In this document: piece by piece, positions 7,251 through 16,685 of the stretch
How the letters are laid out: the number at the start of each line of letters is the position of its first letter
How positions within the stretch are numbered: position 1 is the first letter of the stretch
NCBI GenBank assembly: GCA_031284745.1
Contig: JAITXJ010000019.1
Location: forward strand, 1 to 50,519
Source of the DNA: Acholeplasmatales bacterium
GTDB lineage: Bacteria > Bacillota_I > Bacilli_A > Acholeplasmatales > Acholeplasmataceae
Direction: 5' to 3'
Length of the DNA stretch: 50,519 nucleotides
Made by a program: the position numbers and the translations under genes
Notes under the pieces: model-generated
The model's input: only the letters and a program-made list of their open reading frames with translations
The model's database searches: none
Told to the model about the DNA's origin: nothing

Positions 7251-7859
7251 ATGCAAAAGCAACATTATTTTATTGATAGTCCGCTATCAAGCAACTTAAT
7301 AGAATTTAAAGTCGTAATCAATGGTCTGGAAGTGCTTATAAATAGTGATGAAGGTATTTTTTCGAAAAACAAATTGGATGCTGGTACCGCCATCATGTTA
7401 GAAAGCATCAACTATCCAGCTAGAAAAAACATCTTAGATTTGGGTTGTGGTTACGGAATCGTGGGGCTTTATTTAGCCAAACGATATCCCGATAGTCAGG
7501 TTTTTCTCCGAGATATTAATGTCAAAGCCATTGAATTATCGAAGATGAATATTCAGAAAAATCAGTTAACGAATATTCAGGCTAACTTCGAAGATGCGAG
7601 CCTTAAAATTCATGCTTCCAAAAAATATGATTTAATCGCTTTCAATCCTCCGATTAAAGCTGGCAAGAAGACCATCTTTGCAATTATTAAAAATACCACT
7701 TTCGTTCTGAATAAAAGAACTGGTAAATTAGTGATCGTTAATCTTAAAAGTCAGGGAGCTCCCTCCACAATTAAATTTTTGGCTGAGCTTTACCAAGATG
7801 TGAAAGTAATTAAAAAGAAAGCAGGATACTTTGTAATTGAAGCATCCAAACCCATATAA
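7251..7859 (+). CDS. RsmC/YbxB-like SAM-dependent methyltransferase
   Basis: 202 residues from the ATG at 7251; an in-frame TTG at 7230 lies inside the terminator and is rejected. The protein starts MQKQHYFIDSP, as in YbxB-type proteins, and has the class I SAM motif ILDLGCGYGIVGLYLA (about residues 53-68), an acidic motif LRDINVKAIELSK, and the catalytic NPP in FNPPIKAG, typical of 16S rRNA guanine-N2 methyltransferases such as RsmC. The usual last residue of the NPPF motif is Ile here. The position between rplL and rpoB matches ybxB of Bacillus subtilis. The Shine-Dalgarno site is weak. Confidence 0.85.
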   Translation: MQKQHYFIDSPLSSNLIEFKVVINGLEVLINSDEGIFSKNKLDAGTAIMLESINYPARKNILDLGCGYGIVGLYLAKRYPDSQVFLRDINVKAIELSKMNIQKNQLTNIQANFEDASLKIHASKKYDLIAFNPPIKAGKKTIFAIIKNTTFVLNKRTGKLVIVNLKSQGAPSTIKFLAELYQDVKVIKKKAGYFVIEASKPI

Positions 7860-7879
7860 AAATAAATTATTAAATTTTA

Positions 7880-7888
7880 TGTTATAAT
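7880..7888 (+). promoter_or_regulatory. Extended -10 promoter of rpoBC
   Basis: TGTTATAAT, nearly the same string as at rplK. The predicted start near 7895 gives a leader of about 50 nt with GTGAGG before the ATG. No convincing -35. Confidence 0.65.
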
Positions 7889-7944
7889 ATTTGGTGCGTT
7901 AATTTTAATAATTTAGGTAAAAAATTAAAAAAAGTGAGGTAAAA

Positions 7945-10900
7945 ATGGAAGGAAAAGTAATACAATTTGGTAAAAAAGCGAAAAGAACCCTCTTTTCAAG
8001 GATGAATTATGAAGTTGAATTACCTAATCTTTTAGAGATTCAAAGAAATAGCTTTGATTCTTTTATTAAAGAAGGTGTCAAAAAAGTTATTGAAGAAGTT
8101 AATCCCTTCTTAGGACATACTAAAAATGGTAACATTAAATTAATAATGGGAGAACCAATTTTCGATAATCCCGACAAAACCATGGAAGAGGCGAAGAAAT
8201 ATGATGCTAATTATAAATTTCTCGTGACAACTATGGTTACTCCAATTGTTGAAGGGGAAGAATTAATTCCGGAAAAATGTACCCTCTGCGAAATTCCTAT
8301 GATGACTCCTAGTGCAACATTTATTATCAATGGGGCCGAAAGAGTTATTGTTTCGCAAATTGTGCGTTCCTCGGGTGTTTATTTTGCCAAAGCAGAAGGT
8401 AAGACTTTAACTGGTGATTTAATTCCTAATCGTGGTGACTGGATTCAAATCCTCCAAGATGCGAAAGGCGCCTATGTCATCAATTTTGATAAATCGATTA
8501 AAGTACCTCTTACTTTATTTTTAAGAGCACTAGGTTTAGTAAAATATAGTGATATTAAAAAAGTTTTAGGGAATATTAATCTTTTAGAAACGCTTAAAAA
8601 AGAAGAAAAGATTTTTTCGCATTTATATCAATATATCAGTAACGATGAAATTAAATACTTACAACAAGAAATTTATGATTTTAAAGATAATGATGATGAT
8701 TTTAGTTTTTATAGTCTTTATCCTGATCGTAAGGTTTTATCATTTGCGGAAAGTCCTTATAAGGACATTACCTATATGCAATTATTTACCGATGAAGAAC
8801 AGAAATATCATGACCTTGATGCCAAATATCAAGACGTGGCCCAAGCCTATCTTTATGGAAAGATTAAAAAGAATGAAAAATTTCCTTCGAATGAGGTTTA
8901 CAGCTTATACTTCCATGAAAATCTTTTCGACAATAAAAAGTATGATTTAGGTTCCGTAGGTCGCTATAAGTTTAATCAAAAATTAGATATTACTCGCCGT
9001 ATTTTTGGAAAATATCTGGCTAAAGATTTAAAAAATGGTTCGGAAACCATCTTAGAAAAAGGAACATTCATCGATGAAGAAGTTCTTAAAATCATCGAAA
9101 GTAATCGTCATCTTCTTCAAAGAGTGGCCGTCTTGAAAGAACGTTCCCTGGAAAACCCTTCTAAAGATGAAATGTTTGCTCGGGTGGAAAACATTCGCGG
9201 CGTCGATCGTATTTTTTTAACTAAAGATATTTATAATATTGAAAGCAACGAAATAATCGCCAAAGAAAAACAAGAACTTGATGCCACTTTATTACAAAAA
9301 CTTTCGAATAATCGTACTAATTTAAAAGATAATGTTCAGCGATTTTTCTTAGAAAATGAACCGCACGAAACCTTAAAAAATTATAATGATGTTTATGTAG
9401 AAGCCTTAGAAGTAAAAATTAAAAAAGACGCTAAGGAAGCCATTTTAGTCGTTGGTTCTTCCGCTCAAAGTAATGTGGTCTATCATTATAATCAAGACAG
9501 CGAAACCTTTGATGAACCATCGAAAAAACTTAATATTTCCATCTCGGATATTATCGCTGGCATCAATTATTATTTTAATTTACTTTTTGATATTGGTTCT
9601 TTAGATGATATCGATAATCTACAAAATCGTCGGGTTCGTCCAGTAGGTGAATTGCTTTTAAATCAATTTAGAACTGGTCTCAGAGCTTGTAAAAAAGATA
9701 TTGAAGCCAAATTAAATTCTACTGATTTTAAAGATAAAGATGGTGTTATGAAAGAAGGAATCGTGAAAAATTGTATTGTTGTTTCCAAGTTGGATTCCGC
9801 AATTCGTTCCTTTTTTAACTCCTCCCAATTATCGCAGTTCATGGATCAAATAAACCCACTGGCCGAATTAACGCAAAAACGTCGTATTAGTGCGCTGGGC
9901 CCCGGTGGTTTGACGAGAGAACATACCGGCGTGGAGGTGCGTGACGTTCATCCGACGCATTATGGTCGTATTTGTCCAATTGAAACTCCGGAAGGACAAT
10001 CCATTGGTTTAATTACTTCCTTGGCTAGCTATGCAAAAATTGATGAATATGGTTTTATCAAAACGCCTTATTTAAAAATTAATGCTGGTAAAGTGGATAT
10101 TAATTCCCAAGAACAATATTTAAGTGCCGTTAATGAACAAGATAAAATTATCGCTTCCGCCGCAACTAAAATTGACCTCGAGGGGAATATTATTAGTGAT
10201 ATTATTGTCGGACGTTTAAATGGCGAAACTGGTTTTTATCGGAAGGAAGATGCGGATTACATCGATGTTTCTTCCAAACAAGTTGTTTCGATTGCTACTT
10301 CGACCATTCCTTTTTTGGAGCATGATGATGCGACCAGAGCTTTGATGGGAGCCAATATGCAACGACAAGCGGTTCCAGTTATCGAACCAGAAAGTCCGAT
10401 TGTCGGTACTGGTATCGAACACCGAGCAGCCAAAGATTCGGGTGTCACCGTCGTATCCGATGTCGAAGGTTTTGTGACTTTCGTGGATGCTAATAAAATT
10501 ACCATCGCTGCTGGGTCTTCTTTAGAAGAAGCTCTGCTTGATAATGAACCAAAAGTTTTTGAACTTAATGTTTTTGAAAGAAGTAATCAAGAATCTTGTA
10601 TTTTACAAAGACCAATTGTTAATCATGGTGAATGGGTTGATCGCGGAGATATCATCGCTGATGGTTCATCTACGCAAAATGGGGAATTAGCTTTAGGACG
10701 AAATGTCGTGGTTGGTTTCATGACCCATGAAGGTTATAATTATGAAGATGCGGTTATCATGTGCGAAGATATTGTCAAAAAAGATTATTTTACTTCTATT
10801 CATATTGAAAAGCACCAAACCGAAACCCGAACCATTAAGGGTCTGACTTCCAAAGAAGAAATTCGGCGGGATATTGCTGGCGTTTCTAAGGAAAAACTCG

Positions 10901-11958
10901 CGGTGCTCGATGAAGATGGCCTACCAATTAAAGGTTTAGAAGTTGCCGAAGGGGATATTCTAGTTGGTAAAATCACTCCTAAAGATAGTGATGATGAAAC
11001 CGGTGAAAGAGATCTCTTAAATGTGATCTTTGAAAAAAAATCAACAGATTATCGTGATACATCTTTAAAAGTTCCTCATGGTTCCTCAGGTTTCGTTCAT
11101 AAGGTGCAAGTTTTTAATCGTAAAGAAAAGAAAGCTGAGCTTAAAGATGGGGTAATTGATAAAATCAATGTCTTCACCATTAAAAAACGTAAAATTCAAG
11201 AAGGCGATAAAATGGCTGGTCGTCATGGTAATAAAGGGGTTATCTCTAAGATTTTACCACGTGAAGATATGCCTTACCTCGAAGATGGTACTCCGATTGA
11301 TATTTTATTAAATCCGCTAGGCGTACCTAGTCGAATGAATATTGGTCAAATTTTGGAAGTTCATTTAGGCTTGGCAGCGAAAAATCAAAATATTAAAGTG
11401 GCTACTCCGGTTTTTGATGGGGTTACTGATGAAGTCTTAAATGAAGAAATGGCGAAAGGTCATGTCTCACCTAATGGAAAAGTTACCGTTTATAACGGAC
11501 GCACTGGTCAACCATTTGCTAACAAAATTACGGTTGGGGTGATGTATATGTTAAAACTATCCCACATGGTGGAAGATAAGCTTCATGCTCGTAACAACCA
11601 TCCTTATTCCTTAGTTACGCAACAACCAATGGGCGGAAAAGCTCGTAATGGTGGTCAAAGATTTGGAGAAATGGAAGTTTGGGCTCTTTATGCCTATGGG
11701 GCTGCTCAGACGCTGCGAGAAATTCTGACCATTAAATCTGATGATATGGAAGGCCGAGTTAGTGCTTATACTAATATATCTAAAGGACTGCCATTAAAAG
11801 AACCTTCTTTACCAGAATCCTTTATGGTTCTGACCAAAGAATTGCAATCCTTAGGCCTTTATGTAGAATTAATTGATGCTAAGACGCAAGCTAATATCGT
11901 TTATAAATCAAAAGCCTTTCAAGATACAAAAGGCAAAAGAAATGGAGGCAATGATTAA
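7945..11958 (+). CDS. rpoB: DNA-directed RNA polymerase subunit beta
   Basis: 1337 residues, longer than the roughly 1190 of B. subtilis; extra sequence appears around residues 230-330 and 440-560. Core motifs are intact: the SSQLSQFMDQINPLAEL rifampicin-pocket region, RRISALGPGGL, DVHPTHYGRICPIETPEGQ, GRNVVVGFM, GDKMAGRHGNKGV and the C-terminal QRFGEMEVWALYAYGAA. At the position of E. coli His526 the codon at 9874-9876 is CAA, giving Gln644 in LTQKRRIS. This pocket residue contacts rifampicin, and changes there lower susceptibility in other bacteria. rpoC follows after 2 nt. Confidence 0.98.
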   Translation: MEGKVIQFGKKAKRTLFSRMNYEVELPNLLEIQRNSFDSFIKEGVKKVIEEVNPFLGHTKNGNIKLIMGEPIFDNPDKTMEEAKKYDANYKFLVTTMVTPIVEGEELIPEKCTLCEIPMMTPSATFIINGAERVIVSQIVRSSGVYFAKAEGKTLTGDLIPNRGDWIQILQDAKGAYVINFDKSIKVPLTLFLRALGLVKYSDIKKVLGNINLLETLKKEEKIFSHLYQYISNDEIKYLQQEIYDFKDNDDDFSFYSLYPDRKVLSFAESPYKDITYMQLFTDEEQKYHDLDAKYQDVAQAYLYGKIKKNEKFPSNEVYSLYFHENLFDNKKYDLGSVGRYKFNQKLDITRRIFGKYLAKDLKNGSETILEKGTFIDEEVLKIIESNRHLLQRVAVLKERSLENPSKDEMFARVENIRGVDRIFLTKDIYNIESNEIIAKEKQELDATLLQKLSNNRTNLKDNVQRFFLENEPHETLKNYNDVYVEALEVKIKKDAKEAILVVGSSAQSNVVYHYNQDSETFDEPSKKLNISISDIIAGINYYFNLLFDIGSLDDIDNLQNRRVRPVGELLLNQFRTGLRACKKDIEAKLNSTDFKDKDGVMKEGIVKNCIVVSKLDSAIRSFFNSSQLSQFMDQINPLAELTQKRRISALGPGGLTREHTGVEVRDVHPTHYGRICPIETPEGQSIGLITSLASYAKIDEYGFIKTPYLKINAGKVDINSQEQYLSAVNEQDKIIASAATKIDLEGNIISDIIVGRLNGETGFYRKEDADYIDVSSKQVVSIATSTIPFLEHDDATRALMGANMQRQAVPVIEPESPIVGTGIEHRAAKDSGVTVVSDVEGFVTFVDANKITIAAGSSLEEALLDNEPKVFELNVFERSNQESCILQRPIVNHGEWVDRGDIIADGSSTQNGELALGRNVVVGFMTHEGYNYEDAVIMCEDIVKKDYFTSIHIEKHQTETRTIKGLTSKEEIRRDIAGVSKEKLAVLDEDGLPIKGLEVAEGDILVGKITPKDSDDETGERDLLNVIFEKKSTDYRDTSLKVPHGSSGFVHKVQVFNRKEKKAELKDGVIDKINVFTIKKRKIQEGDKMAGRHGNKGVISKILPREDMPYLEDGTPIDILLNPLGVPSRMNIGQILEVHLGLAAKNQNIKVATPVFDGVTDEVLNEEMAKGHVSPNGKVTVYNGRTGQPFANKITVGVMYMLKLSHMVEDKLHARNNHPYSLVTQQPMGGKARNGGQRFGEMEVWALYAYGAAQTLREILTIKSDDMEGRVSAYTNISKGLPLKEPSLPESFMVLTKELQSLGLYVELIDAKTQANIVYKSKAFQDTKGKRNGGND

Positions 11959-11960
11959 TT

Positions 11961-14900
11961 ATGGCTAATGTTATTCGTCGAAAAGATTTAAGTACCTATG
12001 GAATCTCCAATATTTTATTAGATAAACTCATCTCGATTGGTTATAGTAGTTTAGAACAATTCGATACTGACTATACGAGTTTAGTTAGTTTTATTAATAC
12101 TAATTTTTTTACCGAGGAAGAGGTAGCCGAATTAAATGCCATCTTCTTAAAAGAATATTTTCCTTCCAGTTTAGTTTTAAACGGGGTTGGTAGTGAATTA
12201 GCTGCTAAACTAGATGCCATTAATGTTAAAAACATTAAACTGTTAGTGACCGCCAAAGACCGCAAAGAAATCTATGAAATCGTGGTAAATTATCCGGAAG
12301 ATTTAATAAAAATCAATGAACTTTATGAAAAGTATGGAAAAAATCCGCTTAGTGCTCAACATGATGGTCGTCCAGTGGTTAATATTGAAAGTGTTCCCGA
12401 TGATATTATTGGTTTAGATGAAGAAAATATTGAAGAACCAGAAATTGATATTAAAAAGAGAATTGCTTTAGAAATTCCTCATTCCCGTGAAGTTCTCACA
12501 AATCGTAAGTATTCCCATATGAAGATTCGTTTAGCCTCCCCGAATGAAATTCGAATTTGGAGTTATGGTGTCGTTAAAAATCATGAAACTATTCATTATC
12601 GAACCGGTAAACCCGTACGTGAAGGTTTATTTGCGGAAGAGATTTTTGGTCCAATTAAAGATTATAAATGTGCCTGTGGAAATAAAAACCTTCCTCATGG
12701 GACAGTTTGTGAAAAATGTCACGTGGAAATTACTTCGAAAAATGTTCGTCGTGAAAGAATGGGCCGGATTGAACTTTCCGCGAAAATTGTTCATCCTTGG
12801 TATGCAAAGTCTTCCAATGTCCTCCCTTCCCTTTTAAGTGTTTTTGGGAAAAATACCAAAAAGATTACCCGCTACGACATTGATCAAATTATTAATCTTC
12901 GTCAATTTGTGGTAACTGACCCTGGTACGGTGACTGGTTTATTAAAAAATAACTTCATCGATGAACGAATATTCTCGGATTTATCGACCGTCTTTGGCGA
13001 TAGTTTTGTGGCTATCACTGGGGCGGAAGCGATTGAATACATGCTCTCATCGATTGATCTGAAAAAAGAAATCAATCATCTAAAACATCATTTGTCAGCA
13101 ATTCAAAAGAAAATTACCTCCCGTGAAGGCAAAGTTCAACCCAATGTTGATAAAAGAGTTAATAGCATTTGGAAAAAACTTCAATTGTTGGAAGATTTCT
13201 ACTCTTCCGATAATAAATTATCTTGGATGGTAACCGATGTTATTCCCGTTTTACCGCCAGATTTACGACCAATTGTTGCCCTTGATGGTGGAAAACTAGC
13301 CACTAATGGGATTAACAATCTTTATCGTGATATCATCAACCGAAATAATCGTTTAGAAATTCTTAAACGTTATCAATCGCCTTCCATGCTAATCAACAAT
13401 GAACGTCGACAATTACAAAATGCTATTCAAAAGCTTTATCTTGGTGAAGATCCTCAACCCGGCACGACTAAAAAATCGCGTCCAACTAAATCCTTATCGG
13501 AAATCTTAAAGGGTAAACAAGGTCGTTTCCGTCAGAATCTTTTGGGTAAACGGGTGGACTATTCAGCCCGTAGTGTTATTATTGTCGGTCCAGATTTAAA
13601 AATGTATCAATGCGGTATTCCTCGAGAAATGGCGGTTATTTTATTTAAACCTTTTATTCTCCAAAAACTTCGTGAAAATGTTACCGATGCTAAAGGCAAC
13701 GAAAGAACCATTTATAAAGATTTAAATAAGAAATACGAAATGATGAAACATGACGTTTGGGAAGCCCTCGAAGAAGTGGTGAAAGAACATCCCGTTTTGT
13801 TAAATCGTGCGCCAACCCTCCACCGTTTAGGTATTCAAGCTTTTGAACCTAAATTAATTGATGGGAAAGCCATTCGTTTACACCCTCTAGTATGTAGCGC
13901 ATTTAATGCCGACTTTGATGGTGACCAAATGGCGGTTCATTTACCATTATCGATTGAAGCCCAAGCCGAAGCTCGTCTTTTAATGTTAGCTTCTAATAAT
14001 ATTTTAAAACCTAGTGATGGGAAACCAATCGTGACCCCATCCCAAGATATGGTTATTGGTAATTATTATTTGACGATGGAAATCCCCGCTAATTTACAAA
14101 GTTTAAAAACTTATTTAGGTCGTGGAGTTATTGAGGCTAATATTGAGAAGTACCTTTATGAAAATCGTAACGAAGGGCGCATATTTGCGGACTTTGAGGA
14201 AGTTGAGTTTGCTTTTGAAGCTAAGGAAATTGGCCTGCATACCAGAATTTTAATTGCGGCTAGTTCGATTACCAGCCATTTAGCGGACTATCAACGATCC
14301 AGCTTATTGATTACAACTTATGGTAAACTTTTATTTAACCAGATCTTACCGAACAATTTATATTATTTGCAGGAACCAGAGGTTAAGAACTTACAAAGTG
14401 GCGTACGCGATGTCTTTTTCTACAAGAAAGAAGATTATGCTAAACTAACTATTAAAGAAAAATTAGATAGCTTGCCAATCGTTAGTCCTTTTGATAAGAA
14501 ATTTTTAAGCCACATTATCTCGCAAATATTCAAACAATTTGGTAATAGTGAAACCGCCACCATGTTAGATAAGTTAAAAGATTTAGGCTTTATGTATTCC
14601 ACAGTTTCTGGCTTGTCGATTAGTGCCTTTGATGTCAATGTTTATTCAGGAAAAGAAGAATTATTGAAGGTTTCCGAAGATGTGGTAGCCAAAATCGAAA
14701 ACCAATATGATTTAGGTTTACTTTCCAAGGGAGAAAAGAACCAAAAGACCAATGCCGTTTGGAAGGATTTAACCGAAGAAATTAAAAATGCCTTGATGAA
14801 AGAATTTAAGTTTGATAATCCAGTCTTTATGATGTCAAATAGTGGAGCTCGTGGTACCTCTTCCAACTTCTCACAATTAATTGGGATGCGGGGTTTGATG

Positions 14901-16268
14901 AATAATCCAAAAGGTGATATCATTGAAGTACCGGTTAAATCTTCCTTCCGTGAAGGTTTAACAGTTTCCGAATTCTTTATTTCCACCCATGGAGCTAGAA
15001 AGGGTTCGACCGATACCGCTTTAAAAACCGCTGAATCTGGTTATTTAACTCGAAGATTAGTTGATGTCTCCCAAGATGTCATCGTCACCGAAGAAGATTG
15101 TGGTTCGGATAAAGGTTTTATTATGAAAGAACTTAACTATGGAAAAACTTCAGTTCCTCTTGTTGATCGAATTATTGGTCGTTATGTTGCCTCGGATGTT
15201 TTGCATCCAGAAACCAAAGAAGTCCTAGTTGCCCGCAATACCTTAATTGATCAAGATTTAGCGGATGTAATTACCAATGCCGGAGTTTTAGAAGTTGAAG
15301 TACGAAGTATTTTGACTTGTAACTCGAAACATGGGGTTTGTGTTAAATGTTATGGCCAAAATCTGGCGACCAATAAACCAATTGAAGTTGGTGAAGCGGT
15401 GGGGGTTATTGCTGCTCAATCCATTGGTGAACCAGGTACCCAATTAACCATGAGAACCTTCCATACTGGTGGTGTGGCTTCAACTTCTGATATTACCCAA
15501 GGCTTGCCAAGGGTTCAAGAATTATTAGAAAGTCGAGAACCAAAAGGGGCGGCTGTTGTTTCGGAATTTGATGGTAAAATTACCAATATTGAACAATATC
15601 GTAATAAGATGAAAATTACCATTGATTCCAAAGACGAGAAGAAACAAAAGAATGATTACAGCATCGATAACAATAAAAATATTATTGTCAAAAAAGGTGA
15701 TGAAGTCCAAGCTGGTCAAGCTCTTACTGATGGACCAATAAGTCCTAAATTAAAATTAAAGTATGGTTCCATCTTAGATGCACAAACTTATATTTTAGAA
15801 GAAGTTAAGAAAGTATACAAGGCCCAAGACGTGGATATTTCGGATAAGCATATTGAAATTATTATTCGTCAGATGTCGAAATTTGTTCGAATAGTTTCGG
15901 CCGGAGATTCCAATCTTTTACCAGGTACGGAAGTAAGTATTCCTGAATACAAAAAAGTAATTGAAAGTTGCTTACAAAATGGCCAAGTTCCGCCATTTGC
16001 GAATCGAACCATTAAGGGTATTGGTATTGCTGCTCGTCATTCGGACTCCTTTTTATCCGCGGTTTCCTTCCAGTATACCATTATGCATTTTATTGAAGCT
16101 ACCAATAAGGGTAAAACTGATGAGCTCTTTGGCTTAAAGGAAAATGCGATTGTCGGAGATTTAATTCCTTGTGGGACCGGTCTTTTATCAGCTAGTGAGA
16201 TAACCTATCTTACTCCTTCCAAAGAAAATATTAGTCTTCCAAAAAAAGATGCTAAGGATTTTAAGTAA
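11961..16268 (+). CDS. rpoC: DNA-directed RNA polymerase subunit beta' with N-terminal extension
   Basis: 1435 residues. The conserved beta' start (KYSHMKIRLASPNEIRIWSYG) begins only near residue 183. Before it lies a ~182-residue extension with two helix-rich, helix-hairpin-helix-like units (about residues 9-48 and 72-110) and an acidic linker (about 145-170). Core motifs are present: the zinc ribbon CACG...CEKC (residues 237-253), GRFRQNLLGKRVDYSARSV, NADFDGDQMAVH (metal-binding Asp triad), the bridge-helix region, and a second four-Cys site (DCG...TCNSKHGVCVKC). GGAGG lies 13 nt before the ATG, and no better start is visible nearer the core. Co-transcribed with rpoB. Confidence 0.96.
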   Translation: MANVIRRKDLSTYGISNILLDKLISIGYSSLEQFDTDYTSLVSFINTNFFTEEEVAELNAIFLKEYFPSSLVLNGVGSELAAKLDAINVKNIKLLVTAKDRKEIYEIVVNYPEDLIKINELYEKYGKNPLSAQHDGRPVVNIESVPDDIIGLDEENIEEPEIDIKKRIALEIPHSREVLTNRKYSHMKIRLASPNEIRIWSYGVVKNHETIHYRTGKPVREGLFAEEIFGPIKDYKCACGNKNLPHGTVCEKCHVEITSKNVRRERMGRIELSAKIVHPWYAKSSNVLPSLLSVFGKNTKKITRYDIDQIINLRQFVVTDPGTVTGLLKNNFIDERIFSDLSTVFGDSFVAITGAEAIEYMLSSIDLKKEINHLKHHLSAIQKKITSREGKVQPNVDKRVNSIWKKLQLLEDFYSSDNKLSWMVTDVIPVLPPDLRPIVALDGGKLATNGINNLYRDIINRNNRLEILKRYQSPSMLINNERRQLQNAIQKLYLGEDPQPGTTKKSRPTKSLSEILKGKQGRFRQNLLGKRVDYSARSVIIVGPDLKMYQCGIPREMAVILFKPFILQKLRENVTDAKGNERTIYKDLNKKYEMMKHDVWEALEEVVKEHPVLLNRAPTLHRLGIQAFEPKLIDGKAIRLHPLVCSAFNADFDGDQMAVHLPLSIEAQAEARLLMLASNNILKPSDGKPIVTPSQDMVIGNYYLTMEIPANLQSLKTYLGRGVIEANIEKYLYENRNEGRIFADFEEVEFAFEAKEIGLHTRILIAASSITSHLADYQRSSLLITTYGKLLFNQILPNNLYYLQEPEVKNLQSGVRDVFFYKKEDYAKLTIKEKLDSLPIVSPFDKKFLSHIISQIFKQFGNSETATMLDKLKDLGFMYSTVSGLSISAFDVNVYSGKEELLKVSEDVVAKIENQYDLGLLSKGEKNQKTNAVWKDLTEEIKNALMKEFKFDNPVFMMSNSGARGTSSNFSQLIGMRGLMNNPKGDIIEVPVKSSFREGLTVSEFFISTHGARKGSTDTALKTAESGYLTRRLVDVSQDVIVTEEDCGSDKGFIMKELNYGKTSVPLVDRIIGRYVASDVLHPETKEVLVARNTLIDQDLADVITNAGVLEVEVRSILTCNSKHGVCVKCYGQNLATNKPIEVGEAVGVIAAQSIGEPGTQLTMRTFHTGGVASTSDITQGLPRVQELLESREPKGAAVVSEFDGKITNIEQYRNKMKITIDSKDEKKQKNDYSIDNNKNIIVKKGDEVQAGQALTDGPISPKLKLKYGSILDAQTYILEEVKKVYKAQDVDISDKHIEIIIRQMSKFVRIVSAGDSNLLPGTEVSIPEYKKVIESCLQNGQVPPFANRTIKGIGIAARHSDSFLSAVSFQYTIMHFIEATNKGKTDELFGLKENAIVGDLIPCGTGLLSASEITYLTPSKENISLPKKDAKDFK

Positions 16269-16340
16269 TTATTTATACTTAAAATCCTCAGTATTAAGTG
16301 CTACTCTATTTTTTAAAGATTTAACAATGATCTGAAAATA

Positions 16341-16373
16341 AAAACCAAGTTGTTTATAAACTTGGTTTTTTTG
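16341..16373 (+). terminator. Intrinsic terminator of rpoBC
   Basis: AAAACCAAGT and ACTTGGTTTT arms around an internal GTTT/AAAC pairing, followed by a T-run. The arms resemble those of the rplL terminator. Confidence 0.8.
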
Positions 16374-16381
16374 TTAAAAAT

Positions 16382-16468
16382 CTAAAGCAACATTATTTAA
16401 AAATTGATTATTTTAGGCTAAAGAACAATAACACAATAAAATTTAGGATTATTTTGTGCGCCTTTTGA
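16382..16468 (+). pseudogene. Remnant of a second YbxB-like methyltransferase N-terminus
   Basis: Reads LKQHY, two residues, ID, then NTIKFRIIL before a TGA stop, against MQKQHYFID...NLIEFKVVI at the start of the intact gene at 7251. The two loci share the 15-mer AAAGCAACATTATTT, and both follow a CCAAGT/ACTTGG terminator at a similar distance. The start codon is CTA here. The fragment is too short to be functional. It looks like a decayed partial duplication of the rplL-ybxB junction, though independent origin cannot be excluded. Confidence 0.55.
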
Positions 16469-16685
16469 CTTCTCTGATTTATTTTTACCACCAAAATCTT
16501 TATTTTTTTAAACATCACTAATAATATGGTAATCCTTAGAGGGTACTAAACTGCTAGTTTGTGATGTTGGATTCATACTTTTAATATCCAAGGAAGCAGA
16601 ACTTTCTAAAAGTTATCAAGAGGATTTAATAAAAATCCTTGAATTCACTTGTTTAAATATTAATAGTTGTCAAGAATATAATTTG

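Larger units (their letters stand above)
16269..16685. other. 417-base intergenic region after rpoC
   Basis: Holds the rpoC terminator, a decayed gene fragment at 16382-16468, and an inverted repeat AACATCAC/GTGATGTT spanning about 16513-16570 that encloses a small AAACT-GCT-AGTTT hairpin. No intact gene or promoter is visible. The 3' ends of rpoC (plus) and the glucosidase gene (minus) converge here. Confidence 0.6.
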
